The notes: a model not told the origin generated them from the sequence alone. A stretch of 64,000 bases of DNA from Burkholderiales bacterium (GCA_017307855.1 JAFKGD010000011.1:1-64000), one strand, 5' to 3'. Positions 1 to 8,480 are shown, counted from the stretch's first letter. A program made the numbers and translations.

Positions 1-162
1 TCACGCCCACCGCGAGCACCAGCAGCATCACCGCCGTGATGCGCGCCGCACGCGCTTTCCAGATCGCCGTGCGTGTCACGGCCAGATAGCTGATGGCGTA
101 AGTGAGCGCGTCCGAGCCGTTGTCGAGCGCGTTGGCGAGCAGGCCGCTGCCGTGATTCGAGT
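1..162 (-). pseudogene. Fragment of a CDF-like cation transporter, 5' end missing
   Basis: Read on the minus strand, this edge encodes a membrane-type peptide with the block LLANALDNGSDALTYAIS, which resembles the Asp/Asn-rich helix 2 of cation diffusion facilitator (CDF) efflux transporters, followed by a basic stretch and another hydrophobic helix. The frame continues out of the window on its 3' side. On its 5' side the similarity stops near base 160: a TGA stop lies a few codons upstream and no start codon or first transmembrane helix precedes it. The break coincides with a fall in GC content, so the gene was probably cut by insertion of, or deletion beside, the neighbouring island. Family assignment is by motif only; another polytopic transporter is possible. 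Confidence 0.45.
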
Positions 163-191
163 GTCAACGTCCACACCTAGCCCCACTACGA

Positions 192-752
192 TCACCTGGG
201 GACGAGAGGGAAGTCTTTGATATGAAACTCTATCGGGAACGGACCGGCTGCATAGAATGGCGCCTCGATCAGTACTTTCTCCGAAGTCGAGACTGCACGA
301 ATGAATCGCTTAGCGTCATAGATGTAGAGGAACTGCGTACGGGGAAGCTTTGTTGTTGCGGACCAGTATTCGACTGCGGATTCACCGAACCGCACTCGTA
401 GCTGGCAATCCGAGCACCAAAACTGACCGCTCACGACGCCAAGGATCACGTACTCCTCGCCTGCAGGCGTCTTTCCCACAGAGAGCATTACTGGCTGCTC
501 TCCTTGATACGGCGGCGGCAAGGATATCTTGTCTACAGACCATATAGATGCACTTTTGGTCGTCCGGCCGGTCATGCGATCCACGCGCTCAGACACGACC
601 CACGTATGGGAGGACATGTCTGTCTCCTTCAGCTGCGCTTGGACGCCGGACGCCAGAAATGCAGCTGCCACCCCTATCCAGACGCGGACGAATGCAGCTG
701 CGCAGCGGAATCGAGCATCTCCCGACACCGCATTGCCCAAAGAAAAGTTCAT
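192..752 (-). CDS. Small exported protein of unknown function (island cargo)
   Basis: A 186-residue protein with a long basic n-region, a hydrophobic core (WIGVAAAFLASGVQA) and an AQ cleavage context near residue 39, so it is probably a Sec signal-peptide protein of the periplasm or outside. The mature part is mixed alpha/beta in composition with one Cys-X2-Cys (WCSDC) and no family I recognise. The start is supported by a strong Shine-Dalgarno sequence AGGAGG nine bases upstream. It diverges from the XRE regulator gene across a palindrome that probably controls both. Base use matches the island rather than the chromosome. Function unknown. Confidence 0.6.
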   Translation of the reverse strand: MNFSLGNAVSGDARFRCAAAFVRVWIGVAAAFLASGVQAQLKETDMSSHTWVVSERVDRMTGRTTKSASIWSVDKISLPPPYQGEQPVMLSVGKTPAGEEYVILGVVSGQFWCSDCQLRVRFGESAVEYWSATTKLPRTQFLYIYDAKRFIRAVSTSEKVLIEAPFYAAGPFPIEFHIKDFPLVPR

Positions 753-772
753 CTGAATGTTCCTCCTAGTTC

Positions 773-795
773 AATACTACCAATTCGGTAGTATT
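773..795. promoter_or_regulatory. Palindromic operator between divergent XRE gene and exported-protein gene
   Basis: A perfect inverted repeat with arms aatactacc and ggtagtatt around a 5-base centre. It lies about 20 bases before the start of the leftward exported-protein gene and about 45 before the XRE ATG, where both promoters must be. Short perfect dyads of this size are typical for XRE repressor dimers, so autoregulation plus control of the divergent gene is the likely role. Binding is inferred. Confidence 0.6.
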
Positions 796-838
796 TTGGA
801 TAGAGGTATTGGAGATCATCGGCGCAGGCCCGATCCCA

Positions 839-1144
839 ATGACACTTCTTGCCCGACGATTGAAGGAAGCCCGACTTCGCGTTGGTCTGTCGCAAGAGCG
901 CTTGGGACTCGAAGCTGGACTGGACGCAATGTCTGCCAGTACGCGGATGAATCGTTACGAGGCCGGGGCCAGAGTTCCTGACTTCAGTCTGATGCAGAGA
1001 GTCGCAGCGGTCCTGAGCGTACCGACTGCTTTTTTCTATACCGAAGACGATGATCTCGCGGATCTATTGGTGCTTTATCACGCGCTTCCCCAGCGCGCAA
1101 AGAAACAGTTGCTTCGCATCGTGCGCGATTTGAGGTCGTCCTGA
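839..1144 (+). CDS. XRE-family helix-turn-helix regulator
   Basis: A 101-residue protein whose first two thirds form a Cro/C1-type helix-turn-helix (ARRLKEARLRVGLSQERLGL, then MNRYEAGARVPDF and a VAAVLSVPTAFFYTEDD tail), as in lambda-type repressors and standalone island regulators. The short C-terminal part (residues about 70-101) is a charged helix likely used for dimerisation. The frame opens earlier with a TTG at 809, but that has no usable ribosome site; the ATG chosen here gives the usual XRE N-terminus. It probably represses its own promoter and that of the divergent exported protein through the palindrome just upstream. Confidence 0.75.
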   Translation: MTLLARRLKEARLRVGLSQERLGLEAGLDAMSASTRMNRYEAGARVPDFSLMQRVAAVLSVPTAFFYTEDDDLADLLVLYHALPQRAKKQLLRIVRDLRSS

Positions 1145-1552
1145 ACCCGTCAGCGTTGCGTACGCCAGGTTGGCGCTCGGTGAGCGTCCTGCCGGCATTC
1201 CGCGGACGCTCACTGCCGAGAATCGAGCCTTCGGAAGAGCTGGCATAGGTAGTTCCCCTGCTACCGCACATTTCGCGTCTGGTGGAATTGATTTGTCGTC
1301 TTGCTGGTCACGAGTCGTGCAAATCAAAAGGTACTTCCGCCGCCCCGACTTTTTGGGGGAGGGCGCTGAGCCCCGACGCAAAAAAATTTCTGAATCTTGG
1401 CATGGCACCACCCCATCTGTAGAAGATGTAGGAATGTAGGAGCTTCACAGGTCTGAACTGAGTGGAAGAGATGGATCTCTATGTGCTCCCACCCAGGTTG
1501 GGCCTGCAGTCCGTCATAACTGCATTGGGTCGCATACTCGCGAAGACCAGGA
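1145..1552. other. About 400 bases without a recognisable gene
   Basis: No frame here has a plausible start, ribosome site and protein-like composition on either strand. It holds an inverted repeat (gtgagcgtcc at 1180-1189 and ggacgctcac at 1204-1213) just after the XRE stop, which could be a terminator stem though it lacks a T tract, and a short A7 run near 1382 downstream of the leftward primase gene that could belong to a weak terminator for that operon. Otherwise I see nothing. Confidence 0.5.
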
Positions 1553-4003
1553 TCAGATGATGTCGTCCGGGTCGATCGTCCTGAGGCCGTAGCGAATGCC
1601 CGCTTCATCTCTTGTCTTGTCCACGTCAAGCTTGCTAATAGCTCGCCCGAGTGAAACTATGGAGTTCGGCATTGGTCGGCGGATTCCCTTTACTTTACAA
1701 GCTTCCATATACGCCCCGAGCAACTGAGCAGCTCGCATTCCCTTTTTGGGATCGCATACCTCCTGCTCCTTCACCCAGTCGTAGAAGTATCCCTGTGTTG
1801 AAAGAAACGCAACGGTCTCATTCGTGACGTCTGATGGTGGCAGCAGCCCATCCCTAAGATAGAGCATCGCTCCTTCAACTAACCAGTTCAAGATTCCGGT
1901 GCGCTCTGTCTCCAGTACTTCAGCAAGATGCGGGTCTCCGTCTGGTAGCTCCGGATCCGGATTGGGATGACCTGGCCTGTTGAATGTCATCTCAAAGGGG
2001 ACGATATGCAGTCGCCCGATGATCGCCTCGCTGAGTTTCGCAATGCGAGGTTTCTCGTTCGTCATAAGCGCGAGTTTGTGCGTCATAGTGAACTCGAAGG
2101 GAGCTTGATTCAAACCGCGGGTTCGAAGCGGTCCCCCGCCTGAATGTCGCTTTATTGTTCCGACATCTAGTCGCTCCTCCTCTTGGGTCTCAGCAGCCAC
2201 GGCAAGCCGAACGCGATGCAACCCAGCCAGCATTGGTGAAGGGGCTTCAGGGTTTCGATCTCGCTTGCTGAGCATGAGCATTTCTGGCGGGATGCTCATT
2301 GCATATCCTGGTCCGAGCACCGCCATGACCTGATCAAGAATTGCGTTCTTCCCGTTGGCTCCATTCCCTACCCAAATGCCCATCATCTGAGCGTTAGTGA
2401 GGCCGGTACAAGCGTATCCCAGGTACCTCTGCAAGTACGCTGCAACCTGAGGGCGCGGCACAGACGACCGCCCCCTCGGCGTGCCCGTTGCCTCCCTAAT
2501 GAGGCGGCGCCATCGATCACACTTGGCTGAGGGGTCAAAATTTACTGAGCACTTCAGCGTCACGAAGTCATCTCGAGCTTCATGGCGAAGGGTCATAGTT
2601 TCGAGGTCAACGACACCGTTCTGGACTCCAAGAAGACGTGGATTTCGATCAAGCACGAGTGGATCGATGGTTAGTCGATCGTCGCGCCGCGCGAGCGTCT
2701 GTAGCGCGTCGATTCCCTTTCGGCTCCTACAGTATCGATACTGTCGGAAGAAGCTTTCCCCAACAGCTCGGATCTTTGACCACGTTCCTTCTGCTGATTT
2801 ACCGACGCTCTCCGCGTTCTTCTCCCGGGACTTGATGAACCAGTGCTCCGCTACCGCACCGCACAGCCGATCTAGCTCAGTTTCTGCCGATTTCCCAACC
2901 AGCCAGTGGGTCTCACTCCACCACAGCCATTCCTTCTGGCTGGCGTTGTACTTAAGATTGCCGTCAGCCAGCCTAACAAGAATATTCAGGTTGCCAGCGT
3001 CTGTAGCATCCTCTCGACCGCCGTCTGGCCGATCGCCCGGAGCGTCGCCGTCCTGCTTGTATCCTCGACGTTCAGCGGCACTGAAGAGCGTTGCAATCGT
3101 GATACCGCCGTCGCGCTTCGCACTCTTCGCATCTCGTTCAAAATCGAACTCGTCGAAGCTCGGCTCCGCGTAGCCATGAAGTGCGCCACTCGCCCAGTTA
3201 CGCCACATGTCGCTCCAATCAGACCATCCTGTTGAGCAGAGAGCGAACCCTATGTGAAGGTACTCTTGCCGGGAGCAACTAGGTGGAACTGCTTCAAGCG
3301 CAAAATGAACACGGGTCCTGTTTTCAGGCGTGTCCTCCAGGGTCGTGTCGATCGCATTGAACGGGTCATGCTCACCATCTGATGATCCCGCTTTGTCAAC
3401 ATTGGGCGTCTTCTTGGTCACTGTGGCGCACAAGCTCGCTTTCGTGCAAGGCCGAGGGGGGATAGTCCAGTCCTCCGCGTGCAGGTCAAAGGGATCTCCG
3501 TCGACTAGGCGAATGTCGATCTCTTGAGCAACGTTCTTCGCCCAGAACCAAGCTTGCGCCGCTACCTCCGACTCCTCGGCTAGGGCACCTGAAAGCACCC
3601 TATTTAGCTGTCGAACAAGTGTTCGATGAGTCGCTGTACTAGCATCTCGTGAGATCGGGACAACTATGCGCCAACGCGGCAATGCGACGCTATGACTGAA
3701 GGACGTGGCCACCAGTCCAGCAAGCCCGCAGTCCCTTAGTCGCGCTTCCACCTCGTCCACAGTCATCGTGCCCGCATCATGGTCACCTACGATTGCACCT
3801 ACATGCTCTATGTTGGCAGCAAGCCGATAGTTCTCTTTGAAGCTAGCGCAAGAGAGCAGAGGCTGTTCGATCTTGTTCGTGTACTGCTTCGCTCCATGCA
3901 AAAGTCGGCGCAACCCTCGTAGATTAAGCCGCTTCGCTTTGCCTTGAGGATTCTTTACCGAATCGAACAACGTCGCACCAAAAATCCGATCAACTGCAGA
4001 CAT
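1553..4003 (-). CDS. Phage/island-type primase-SF3 helicase (D5/P4 family)
   Basis: An 816-residue replication protein of the kind carried by P4-like elements. Residues about 1-200 look like an archaeo-eukaryotic-type primase region; about 215-310 match a PriCT-2 primase C-terminal domain (SRQEYLHIGFALCSTGW); about 340-500 are the D5 N-terminal region; about 520-700 are an SF3 helicase with P-loop GNGANGKNA (Lys552), an acidic Walker-B-like AAETQEEE and the sensor stretch LALMTNEKPRI. The P-loop has Asn where Ser/Thr normally follows Lys, which is odd. The frame is open to 4099, but the ATG at 4003 has GGAG nine bases upstream and overlaps the previous gene only slightly. It probably initiates replication of the excised element. 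Confidence 0.85.
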   Translation of the reverse strand: MSAVDRIFGATLFDSVKNPQGKAKRLNLRGLRRLLHGAKQYTNKIEQPLLSCASFKENYRLAANIEHVGAIVGDHDAGTMTVDEVEARLRDCGLAGLVATSFSHSVALPRWRIVVPISRDASTATHRTLVRQLNRVLSGALAEESEVAAQAWFWAKNVAQEIDIRLVDGDPFDLHAEDWTIPPRPCTKASLCATVTKKTPNVDKAGSSDGEHDPFNAIDTTLEDTPENRTRVHFALEAVPPSCSRQEYLHIGFALCSTGWSDWSDMWRNWASGALHGYAEPSFDEFDFERDAKSAKRDGGITIATLFSAAERRGYKQDGDAPGDRPDGGREDATDAGNLNILVRLADGNLKYNASQKEWLWWSETHWLVGKSAETELDRLCGAVAEHWFIKSREKNAESVGKSAEGTWSKIRAVGESFFRQYRYCRSRKGIDALQTLARRDDRLTIDPLVLDRNPRLLGVQNGVVDLETMTLRHEARDDFVTLKCSVNFDPSAKCDRWRRLIREATGTPRGRSSVPRPQVAAYLQRYLGYACTGLTNAQMMGIWVGNGANGKNAILDQVMAVLGPGYAMSIPPEMLMLSKRDRNPEAPSPMLAGLHRVRLAVAAETQEEERLDVGTIKRHSGGGPLRTRGLNQAPFEFTMTHKLALMTNEKPRIAKLSEAIIGRLHIVPFEMTFNRPGHPNPDPELPDGDPHLAEVLETERTGILNWLVEGAMLYLRDGLLPPSDVTNETVAFLSTQGYFYDWVKEQEVCDPKKGMRAAQLLGAYMEACKVKGIRRPMPNSIVSLGRAISKLDVDKTRDEAGIRYGLRTIDPDDII

Positions 4004-4262
4004 TGCTTCCACTCCGCATAGTTCGAATATCCGGAATAACAAGCTCAAGCTTTCCGGATGGTCCAGAGCGGAGCACCGATCCGGCGGTGTCGATCTCAAC
4101 GCTATCCAACTGTCCGCTCACTATCGCATCAAGCGCCATTTCCACTCGGTCAAGCCAATCTTGACCGGATTGAACGTTAGTAGCGCGCATTCGAGGTAGG
4201 AAGCTGAGCCGAAAAGCCGCCGCTGTTCCGCGAAGGGTGTAGAAGATATGGCTAGTCGGCAT
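3990..4262 (-). CDS. Hypothetical protein, island replication operon
   Basis: A 90-residue protein of no recognised family, with no signal peptide or membrane helix; an Arg-rich N-terminal half and a repeated short acidic/hydrophobic pattern (VEMALDAIVSGQLDSVEID). The start is set by GAGGAGG six bases upstream of the ATG; an in-frame ATG twelve codons earlier lacks such a site. It overlaps the AlpA-like gene before it by 11 bases and the primase gene after it by 14, so the three are translated as one unit. Its place between regulator and primase suggests an accessory role in element replication or its control, but nothing in the sequence proves it. Confidence 0.6.
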   Translation of the reverse strand: MPTSHIFYTLRGTAAAFRLSFLPRMRATNVQSGQDWLDRVEMALDAIVSGQLDSVEIDTAGSVLRSGPSGKLELVIPDIRTMRSGSNVCS

Positions 4263-4506
4263 GGGAGCCTCCTCGCGCGATGAGTAGCTGCGCCGCAAGT
4301 TCTTTCATGGCCGACTCATCCCTCCCGGCAATGATTGCTTCCCGAAGAGCTTCGATTTCCTCGCTCGGCCACGCCACTGAACGTTGCGTGAGTCCTGTCT
4401 TCACTCCCGGAGGTACTAGCCCTCCTTTGATCGCGGCGTAATAGGTTGTCTTTGCCATGCCCAATGCGCGCATGGCAGGCTTCAACTTCAGCATCGGCTT
4501 AATCAA
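4252..4506 (-). CDS. AlpA-like excision/regulatory HTH protein
   Basis: An 84-residue protein with a winged helix-turn-helix of the phage AlpA kind: LKPAMRALGMAKTTYYAAIK, then LVPPGVKTGLTQRSVAWPSEEIEAL. AlpA-type proteins activate integrase expression and act as excisionases in P4-like elements. The start is a TTG: it lies seven bases after AAGGAG, whereas the ATG four codons later and the farther upstream ATG at 4569 have no such site. It begins the AlpA-hypothetical-primase operon, and its own promoter must lie in 4507-4642, downstream of the integrase unit. Confidence 0.75.
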   Translation of the reverse strand: MIKPMLKLKPAMRALGMAKTTYYAAIKGGLVPPGVKTGLTQRSVAWPSEEIEALREAIIAGRDESAMKELAAQLLIARGGSHAD

Positions 4507-4642
4507 TTTCGATCTCCTTACCGAACCACTTCGGCGGGTATCGAACTGTGCTTTGATCGCAGACCTCACGAAAGTGTCAACCGTACTCCGGAGTTCGGTT
4601 GGCGCTCCTATTGGTTGCCTTTCAGCTACATGGCTGCTTTGT

Positions 4643-5182
4643 TCAGCCGGGCTTGCGCTGTGTTGCGGACTTTCTCAATGCACGACTGAGGCTGCTACGT
4701 CGGCCTCCTTTGAGCTCCGGCGTCCACCCTCTTCGCCTAATCTCTTCGTTTGCAAGTTGCAGCGCGATCTCATTCGGGTTTGCGCCGATCATTGCTTGGC
4801 CTTCAACTATGTGCGTCGCGATCTGGTCAACGAGGGCTTCCTTCTTCTCATTGATGGATCTTCCTTTCAGACCGGTCACGCCGAGCATCTGGTCAGCACG
4901 ACGACGACCTTTGCACCGAGTTTCAACACTGAGCATCGCTGCGAAAAGGGCTTGTACGAAACCCAATTGCATCGCATCGAGATCATCGGAAGCGACTATC
5001 GTCTGCATCATGCGAACCACGGTGGCCTTCTGATTCATGGCAAGTTTGGGCGGATTTGCCTCGCCAGATATCGATGCGCACTGGCGGTAATGTGAGAGCA
5101 CCAAGGACAGGTCCATGGCGGCTACATCGCTAGGGCTATCGGCACACACCAATTGCTCAGCTTCCGACTTGGAATCGTCCAT
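4643..5182 (-). CDS. Hypothetical protein coupled to the integrase
   Basis: A 179-residue soluble protein with no family I recognise. The middle (MQTIVASDDLDAMQLGFVQA) looks helical and the last third is strongly basic (RRRGWTPELKGGRRSSLSRA), compatible with nucleic-acid binding. Its ATG overlaps the integrase stop (TGATG), with a GTG one codon earlier as alternative, so translation is coupled to the integrase. A protein made together with the integrase could modulate recombination, but that is context only. Confidence 0.6.
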   Translation of the reverse strand: MDDSKSEAEQLVCADSPSDVAAMDLSLVLSHYRQCASISGEANPPKLAMNQKATVVRMMQTIVASDDLDAMQLGFVQALFAAMLSVETRCKGRRRADQMLGVTGLKGRSINEKKEALVDQIATHIVEGQAMIGANPNEIALQLANEEIRRRGWTPELKGGRRSSLSRALRKSATQRKPG

Positions 5183-6486
5183 CACGTCACTCCATGTTGC
5201 TGGGCTTTGTCGCGGAGTTCATCGAGGTAGTCTGCCCAACGTTGCATAAGCTGAACGCGTTGGTCCAAGTACTGCGTACGGTTGTAAGCTCGGCCGAGCG
5301 CGTCCCCAACTGCATGCGCGAGCTGTGCCTCGATCACTTCTGGGTCGATACCCAAACGCTCAGCAGCCATCGTCCTGGCGGTGGCACGGAATCCATGCGG
5401 AGTCATCTCGTCATTTGTGTAGCCCAGTCGTCGCAGAGCGCTCCTCACTGTGTTCTCGGACATACATCGTTGCGATGACGTCAATGATGGGAACATGTAT
5501 TTGCCGCTTCTAGTGTGACTTCCAAGCTGAACAAGAATCTCTTTGGCTTGGGTAGCTAGCGGTACGACATGAGGCGGACCATCCTGCTTGCCAGCGATTG
5601 AGCGCTTCATAAGCCTGGAAGGCAGAACTAATACGTCCCTGGTTTCGTCCATCCACTCCCACTCGAGGTGTCGGAGTTCACCTGGTCGCAGCAAGAGCAA
5701 GGGCGAGAGCATGAGCGCAGCCCGAGTGACCGCACTTCCACGGTACTCAGCAATATCCACCATAAGCTTTCCGACGGCAGATGGTTCCAGCAGCGCTGCG
5801 AAATGCTTGGTCTGCACTGGACGCAGCGCTTCCCTCAGATCTGCCGCTGGATTGCGAGCGCACTCACCCGACGCAATGGCATACCTGAAAACTTGGCCGC
5901 ATGAATCCTTAAGCCTATGCGCAGTCTCGAGAGCCCCACGACTCTCGACCAACCTTAGACAGCGAAGCAGTTCCGGGGGGTCGATCTCAGCAATTGGGCG
6001 ACTACCGAGCAACGGGAATGCGTCGTTCTCGAATCGAACCAACGTTCGGTCGGCATGCCCCTTGCTCACTTTCGAGCGGTGAATTTCTTCTACCCAGCGC
6101 CTAGCCAAGTACTCAAAACTGCCTTCGATCGGTCGACCTTCAGCAACCTGCTTGTTGCGAAGAGCCTTCTTCAGCTCGGCCGCTCGCACGCTCTGCCGCT
6201 GCTTGCTCGGGTCAATGCCGTTTGACACGAGGCGGCGGGCATCGTCGCGGCGCGATCGGGCCTCTCGCAACGAGACGTCCGGGTAGACGCCAAGACTGAG
6301 CATCTTCTCGACGCCGGCGATTCGATAACGGAAACGCCACCACCCAACGCGGCTCGGGCGCACATCCAGCAGCAGTCCCCCGCCGTCCGATATTTTCCGC
6401 GCAGTAGCGCTATCCGATGCAGTACGCAGGGCAGATTGGATTGAGCGATCAGACAGCAGATCGGACACGGCCACGGGTAACTCCAA
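5182..6486 (-). CDS. int: P4-type tyrosine integrase
   Basis: A 434-residue site-specific recombinase. Residues about 15-105 are the DUF4102 arm-binding domain of P4-type integrases (KISDGGGLLLDVRPSRVGWW), about 120-215 the core-binding domain and about 225-410 the catalytic domain. The catalytic set is visible: Arg267 (LLLRPGELR), His364 and Arg367 (TPHGFRATAR), His391 (QLAHAVG) and Tyr401 (RAYNRT). Its 5' end faces ssrA 160 bases away, the usual arrangement for an integrase beside its own attachment site. The gap holds paired GAACC repeats that may be arm sites. No frameshift or missing active-site residue is seen, so it could be active. Confidence 0.93.
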   Translation of the reverse strand: MELPVAVSDLLSDRSIQSALRTASDSATARKISDGGGLLLDVRPSRVGWWRFRYRIAGVEKMLSLGVYPDVSLREARSRRDDARRLVSNGIDPSKQRQSVRAAELKKALRNKQVAEGRPIEGSFEYLARRWVEEIHRSKVSKGHADRTLVRFENDAFPLLGSRPIAEIDPPELLRCLRLVESRGALETAHRLKDSCGQVFRYAIASGECARNPAADLREALRPVQTKHFAALLEPSAVGKLMVDIAEYRGSAVTRAALMLSPLLLLRPGELRHLEWEWMDETRDVLVLPSRLMKRSIAGKQDGPPHVVPLATQAKEILVQLGSHTRSGKYMFPSLTSSQRCMSENTVRSALRRLGYTNDEMTPHGFRATARTMAAERLGIDPEVIEAQLAHAVGDALGRAYNRTQYLDQRVQLMQRWADYLDELRDKAQQHGVT

Positions 6487-6550
6487 TCAAGTACTCGACA
6501 AAGAGTCGACATACCCTAGATGTTACCCGACAGTTACCCCGACTCACCGC

Positions 6551-6628
6551 GAACCCCGGCGAACCGCAACGAATTCAAAATCCGACCAACCCTTTGATTC
6601 TTAATAGTTTTTTGAACCATTCCGAACC
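6551..6628. repeat. Two pairs of GAACC repeats next to the ssrA attachment end
   Basis: The pentamer gaacc occurs at 6551, 6561, 6614 and 6624, that is two pairs each spaced exactly 10 bases, one helical turn. They lie between the integrase start and the ssrA CCA end. Further out, gttaccc is repeated near 6519 and 6532. Such phased short repeats are the usual form of integrase or excisionase arm sites; this role is inferred. Confidence 0.45.
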
Positions 6629-6644
6629 AAAGCGAGCTCAAATA

Positions 6645-7029
6645 TGGTGGAGCTGGGGGGATTTGAACCCCCGTCCGCAAGCCTTCTTCGCGCAGATCTA
6701 CATGTTTAGCGGTCTGTTTTGAGTCTTACCGGAAGAGCCGCGCAGTCGCACGCTGCCCCACCAGCCAGCACCCTTGGATCTCGCCCCATGCCAAGGTACC
6801 CGACATGAAGCCAGCCAATGTAAGTTACCCCGCAGCCTGGACACCGGTTTGACCCGATACCCTTGCCCAGCCCATTGGCCTGCTGTTGCGAGGCTCACCG
6901 GCAATTAAGCGGCGAGTGCGAAACGTTCGTCGTTTGCAGTTAGTTTGTCGAATACAGATTTACGAGCGCTATTCAAGCTCGACATGCACCGCTGCGATTC
7001 CGAACCCACGTCGAAACCAGTGCAGCCCC
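6645..7029 (-). ncRNA. ssrA: tmRNA
   Basis: A 385-nt transfer-messenger RNA. The 5' end gggctgcactgg and the 3' end with the T-arm ggttcaaatcc and encoded CCA form the tRNA-Ala-like domain. The tag frame read on the minus strand gives ANDERFALAA followed by TAA, the form seen in Burkholderiales. It rescues stalled ribosomes and marks the nascent chain for proteolysis, together with SmpB. The 3' end is intact even though an island is integrated right next to it, meaning either side of the recombination restored it. It follows gph on the same strand with 14 bases between. Confidence 0.97.
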
Positions 7030-7040
7030 GTGAGCTTCGT

Positions 7041-7067
7041 ATTTTAGGCGGTTTGTTCGGCTTTCAA
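7041..7067 (-). promoter_or_regulatory. Candidate promoter of ssrA
   Basis: On the minus strand TTGAAA (7067-7062) is followed after 15 bases by TAAAAT (7046-7041), ending 11 bases before the tmRNA 5' end. The -10 overlaps the gph stop codon, so tmRNA could be made from its own promoter inside the end of gph. The spacer is shorter than the ideal 17. Confidence 0.4.
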
Positions 7068-7724
7068 GTCCGCCAGCACACGAAGGACATCCAGCGGACG
7101 ATCAACGCTGGCATCGGCGCGCCAGTGCGCCGTGTCGGCGCGGGCGCCAAGATACCCATACGTGGCGGCGACGGTCGGCATGCCTGCCGCCCGGCCAGCG
7201 ACGATATCGCGTTCGTCATCGCCCACGTAGATGCAGTCGCTGGCGACCAGGCCCAGCCGCCGGGCGGCCTCGAGCAGCGGCGCGGGATGCGGCTTGGGGT
7301 GCGGCGTGGTGTCGCCGCTGACAATGGCCGCGGCCGAGTCGAACAGGGGCATCTGACGCGTCAACGGCAGCGTGAAGCGCTCGGCCTTGTTGGTGACCAC
7401 GCCCCAGGCCAGCCCGGCCTGCCCGAGCGCACGGACAAGCTCGGGCACGCCCTCGAATATGCGTGTGTGCTCCACCATGCTGCCCTCGTAGCTCACGAAG
7501 AACTCCTCGCGCATCGTCTCGTAGTCCGCATGGTCGGGGGTCATGCCGAAGGCCACGCCCAACATGCCGCGCGCGCCCGCACCCGCCATCGAGCGGTAGT
7601 CGTCGAGCGGCAACTCCGCGAGGCCGCGGCGCACACGCAGCCTATTGGCTGCCGCACCCAGATCAGGCGCGCTGTCGATCAGCGTACCGTCCAGGTCGAA
7701 AAGCACCGCGCGGACACGTGTCAT
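7044..7724 (-). CDS. gph: Phosphoglycolate phosphatase (HAD family)
   Basis: A 226-residue HAD-superfamily hydrolase that removes 2-phosphoglycolate. Motif I is [14 protein letters not shown] at the N-terminus with the nucleophile Asp, motif II the Thr of VVTNK, motif IV GDDERDI; an alpha-helical cap (residues about 17-90) is of the Gph/PGP type. The ATG overlaps the ubiG stop by four bases and has GGAGG upstream; longer upstream frame is inside ubiG. In this order the ubiG-gph pair is standard in Burkholderiales. Other HAD phosphatases cannot be excluded, but length and context favour Gph. Confidence 0.88.
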   Translation of the reverse strand: MTRVRAVLFDLDGTLIDSAPDLGAAANRLRVRRGLAELPLDDYRSMAGAGARGMLGVAFGMTPDHADYETMREEFFVSYEGSMVEHTRIFEGVPELVRALGQAGLAWGVVTNKAERFTLPLTRQMPLFDSAAAIVSGDTTPHPKPHPAPLLEAARRLGLVASDCIYVGDDERDIVAGRAAGMPTVAATYGYLGARADTAHWRADASVDRPLDVLRVLADLKAEQTA

Positions 7725-8440
7725 GCAGCCTCCGGACGGCGGGTGGCAACCAGGTAATTGACGCTGGTGTCGGCCGACAGCCAGTAGCGGCGTGTCACCG
7801 GGTTGTATTCGAGGCCACGGCTGCCCTGCAGGTCGAGTCCGGCCACACGGCAATGCGATGCCAGCTCGCTCGGGCGGATGAAGCGCGCATATTCGTGCGT
7901 GCCCTTCGGCAGCATCTGCAGCACGTATTCCGCACCGACGACAGCGAACAGGAACGCCTTGGCATTGCGATTGATGGTGGAGAAAAACACCCAGCCCCCC
8001 GGCTTCACGAGCGTGGCGCAGGCCTGTACTACCGATGCCGGGTCCGGCACATGTTCCAGCATCTCCATGCAGGTGACGATGTCGTAACCTGCAGGCTCTT
8101 CGGCGGCCAGCGCCTCTGCGCTGATCTCGCGGTAGCGCACATGCGGCGTTGCCGCCTCAAGGGCGTGCAGCTGTGCCACACGCAGGGCGCGGGAAGCGAG
8201 GTCGATGCCCAGCACATCCGCGCCACGCCGGGCCATTGAGTCGGCCAGAATGCCGCCCCCGCAGCCGATGTCGACCACACGCTTGCCGCGCAGTCCGGCC
8301 TGCTGATCGATCCAGTCGAGACGCAGGGGGTTGATGTCGTGCAACGGACGGAACTCGCTTTCAGGATCCCACCAGCGATGGGCCAGCTCGGAGAATTTGG
8401 CGAGTTCGGCCGGGTCGGCATTCAGGTTCTTCTGTGACAT
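7721..8440 (-). CDS. ubiG: Ubiquinone biosynthesis O-methyltransferase
   Basis: A 239-residue SAM-dependent methyltransferase that carries out the two O-methylations of ubiquinone synthesis. The family N-terminus [17 protein letters not shown] and the SAM site [17 protein letters not shown] with acidic LGIDLA are present, and [11 protein letters not shown] follows as in UbiG. The start MSQKNLN fits the family; the frame upstream runs through the ompA terminator and is not coding. It is coupled to gph and lies downstream of ompA. Confidence 0.95.
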   Translation of the reverse strand: MSQKNLNADPAELAKFSELAHRWWDPESEFRPLHDINPLRLDWIDQQAGLRGKRVVDIGCGGGILADSMARRGADVLGIDLASRALRVAQLHALEAATPHVRYREISAEALAAEEPAGYDIVTCMEMLEHVPDPASVVQACATLVKPGGWVFFSTINRNAKAFLFAVVGAEYVLQMLPKGTHEYARFIRPSELASHCRVAGLDLQGSRGLEYNPVTRRYWLSADTSVNYLVATRRPEAA

Positions 8441-8480
8441 GGATGGATTATCGGCTGCGCTGAAAGAGAGAGCTGAAATG

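Larger units (their letters stand above)
161..6644. mobile_element. Genomic island beside the 3' end of ssrA (P4-like integrase, primase-helicase)
   Basis: About 6.5 kb of visibly lower GC than its flanks. It starts exactly at the CCA end of ssrA, a classic attachment site for tyrosine integrases, and ends in a broken transporter gene. Its leftward genes run integrase, hypothetical, AlpA-like regulator, hypothetical, primase-helicase, the set usual in P4-like satellites and small integrative elements. No capsid, portal, terminase or conjugation gene is seen. The left side carries an XRE repressor and a divergent secreted protein as cargo. I could not find a second copy of the ssrA 3' end at the left edge, so the element may be decayed or rearranged. 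Exact left boundary is inferred. Confidence 0.7.
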
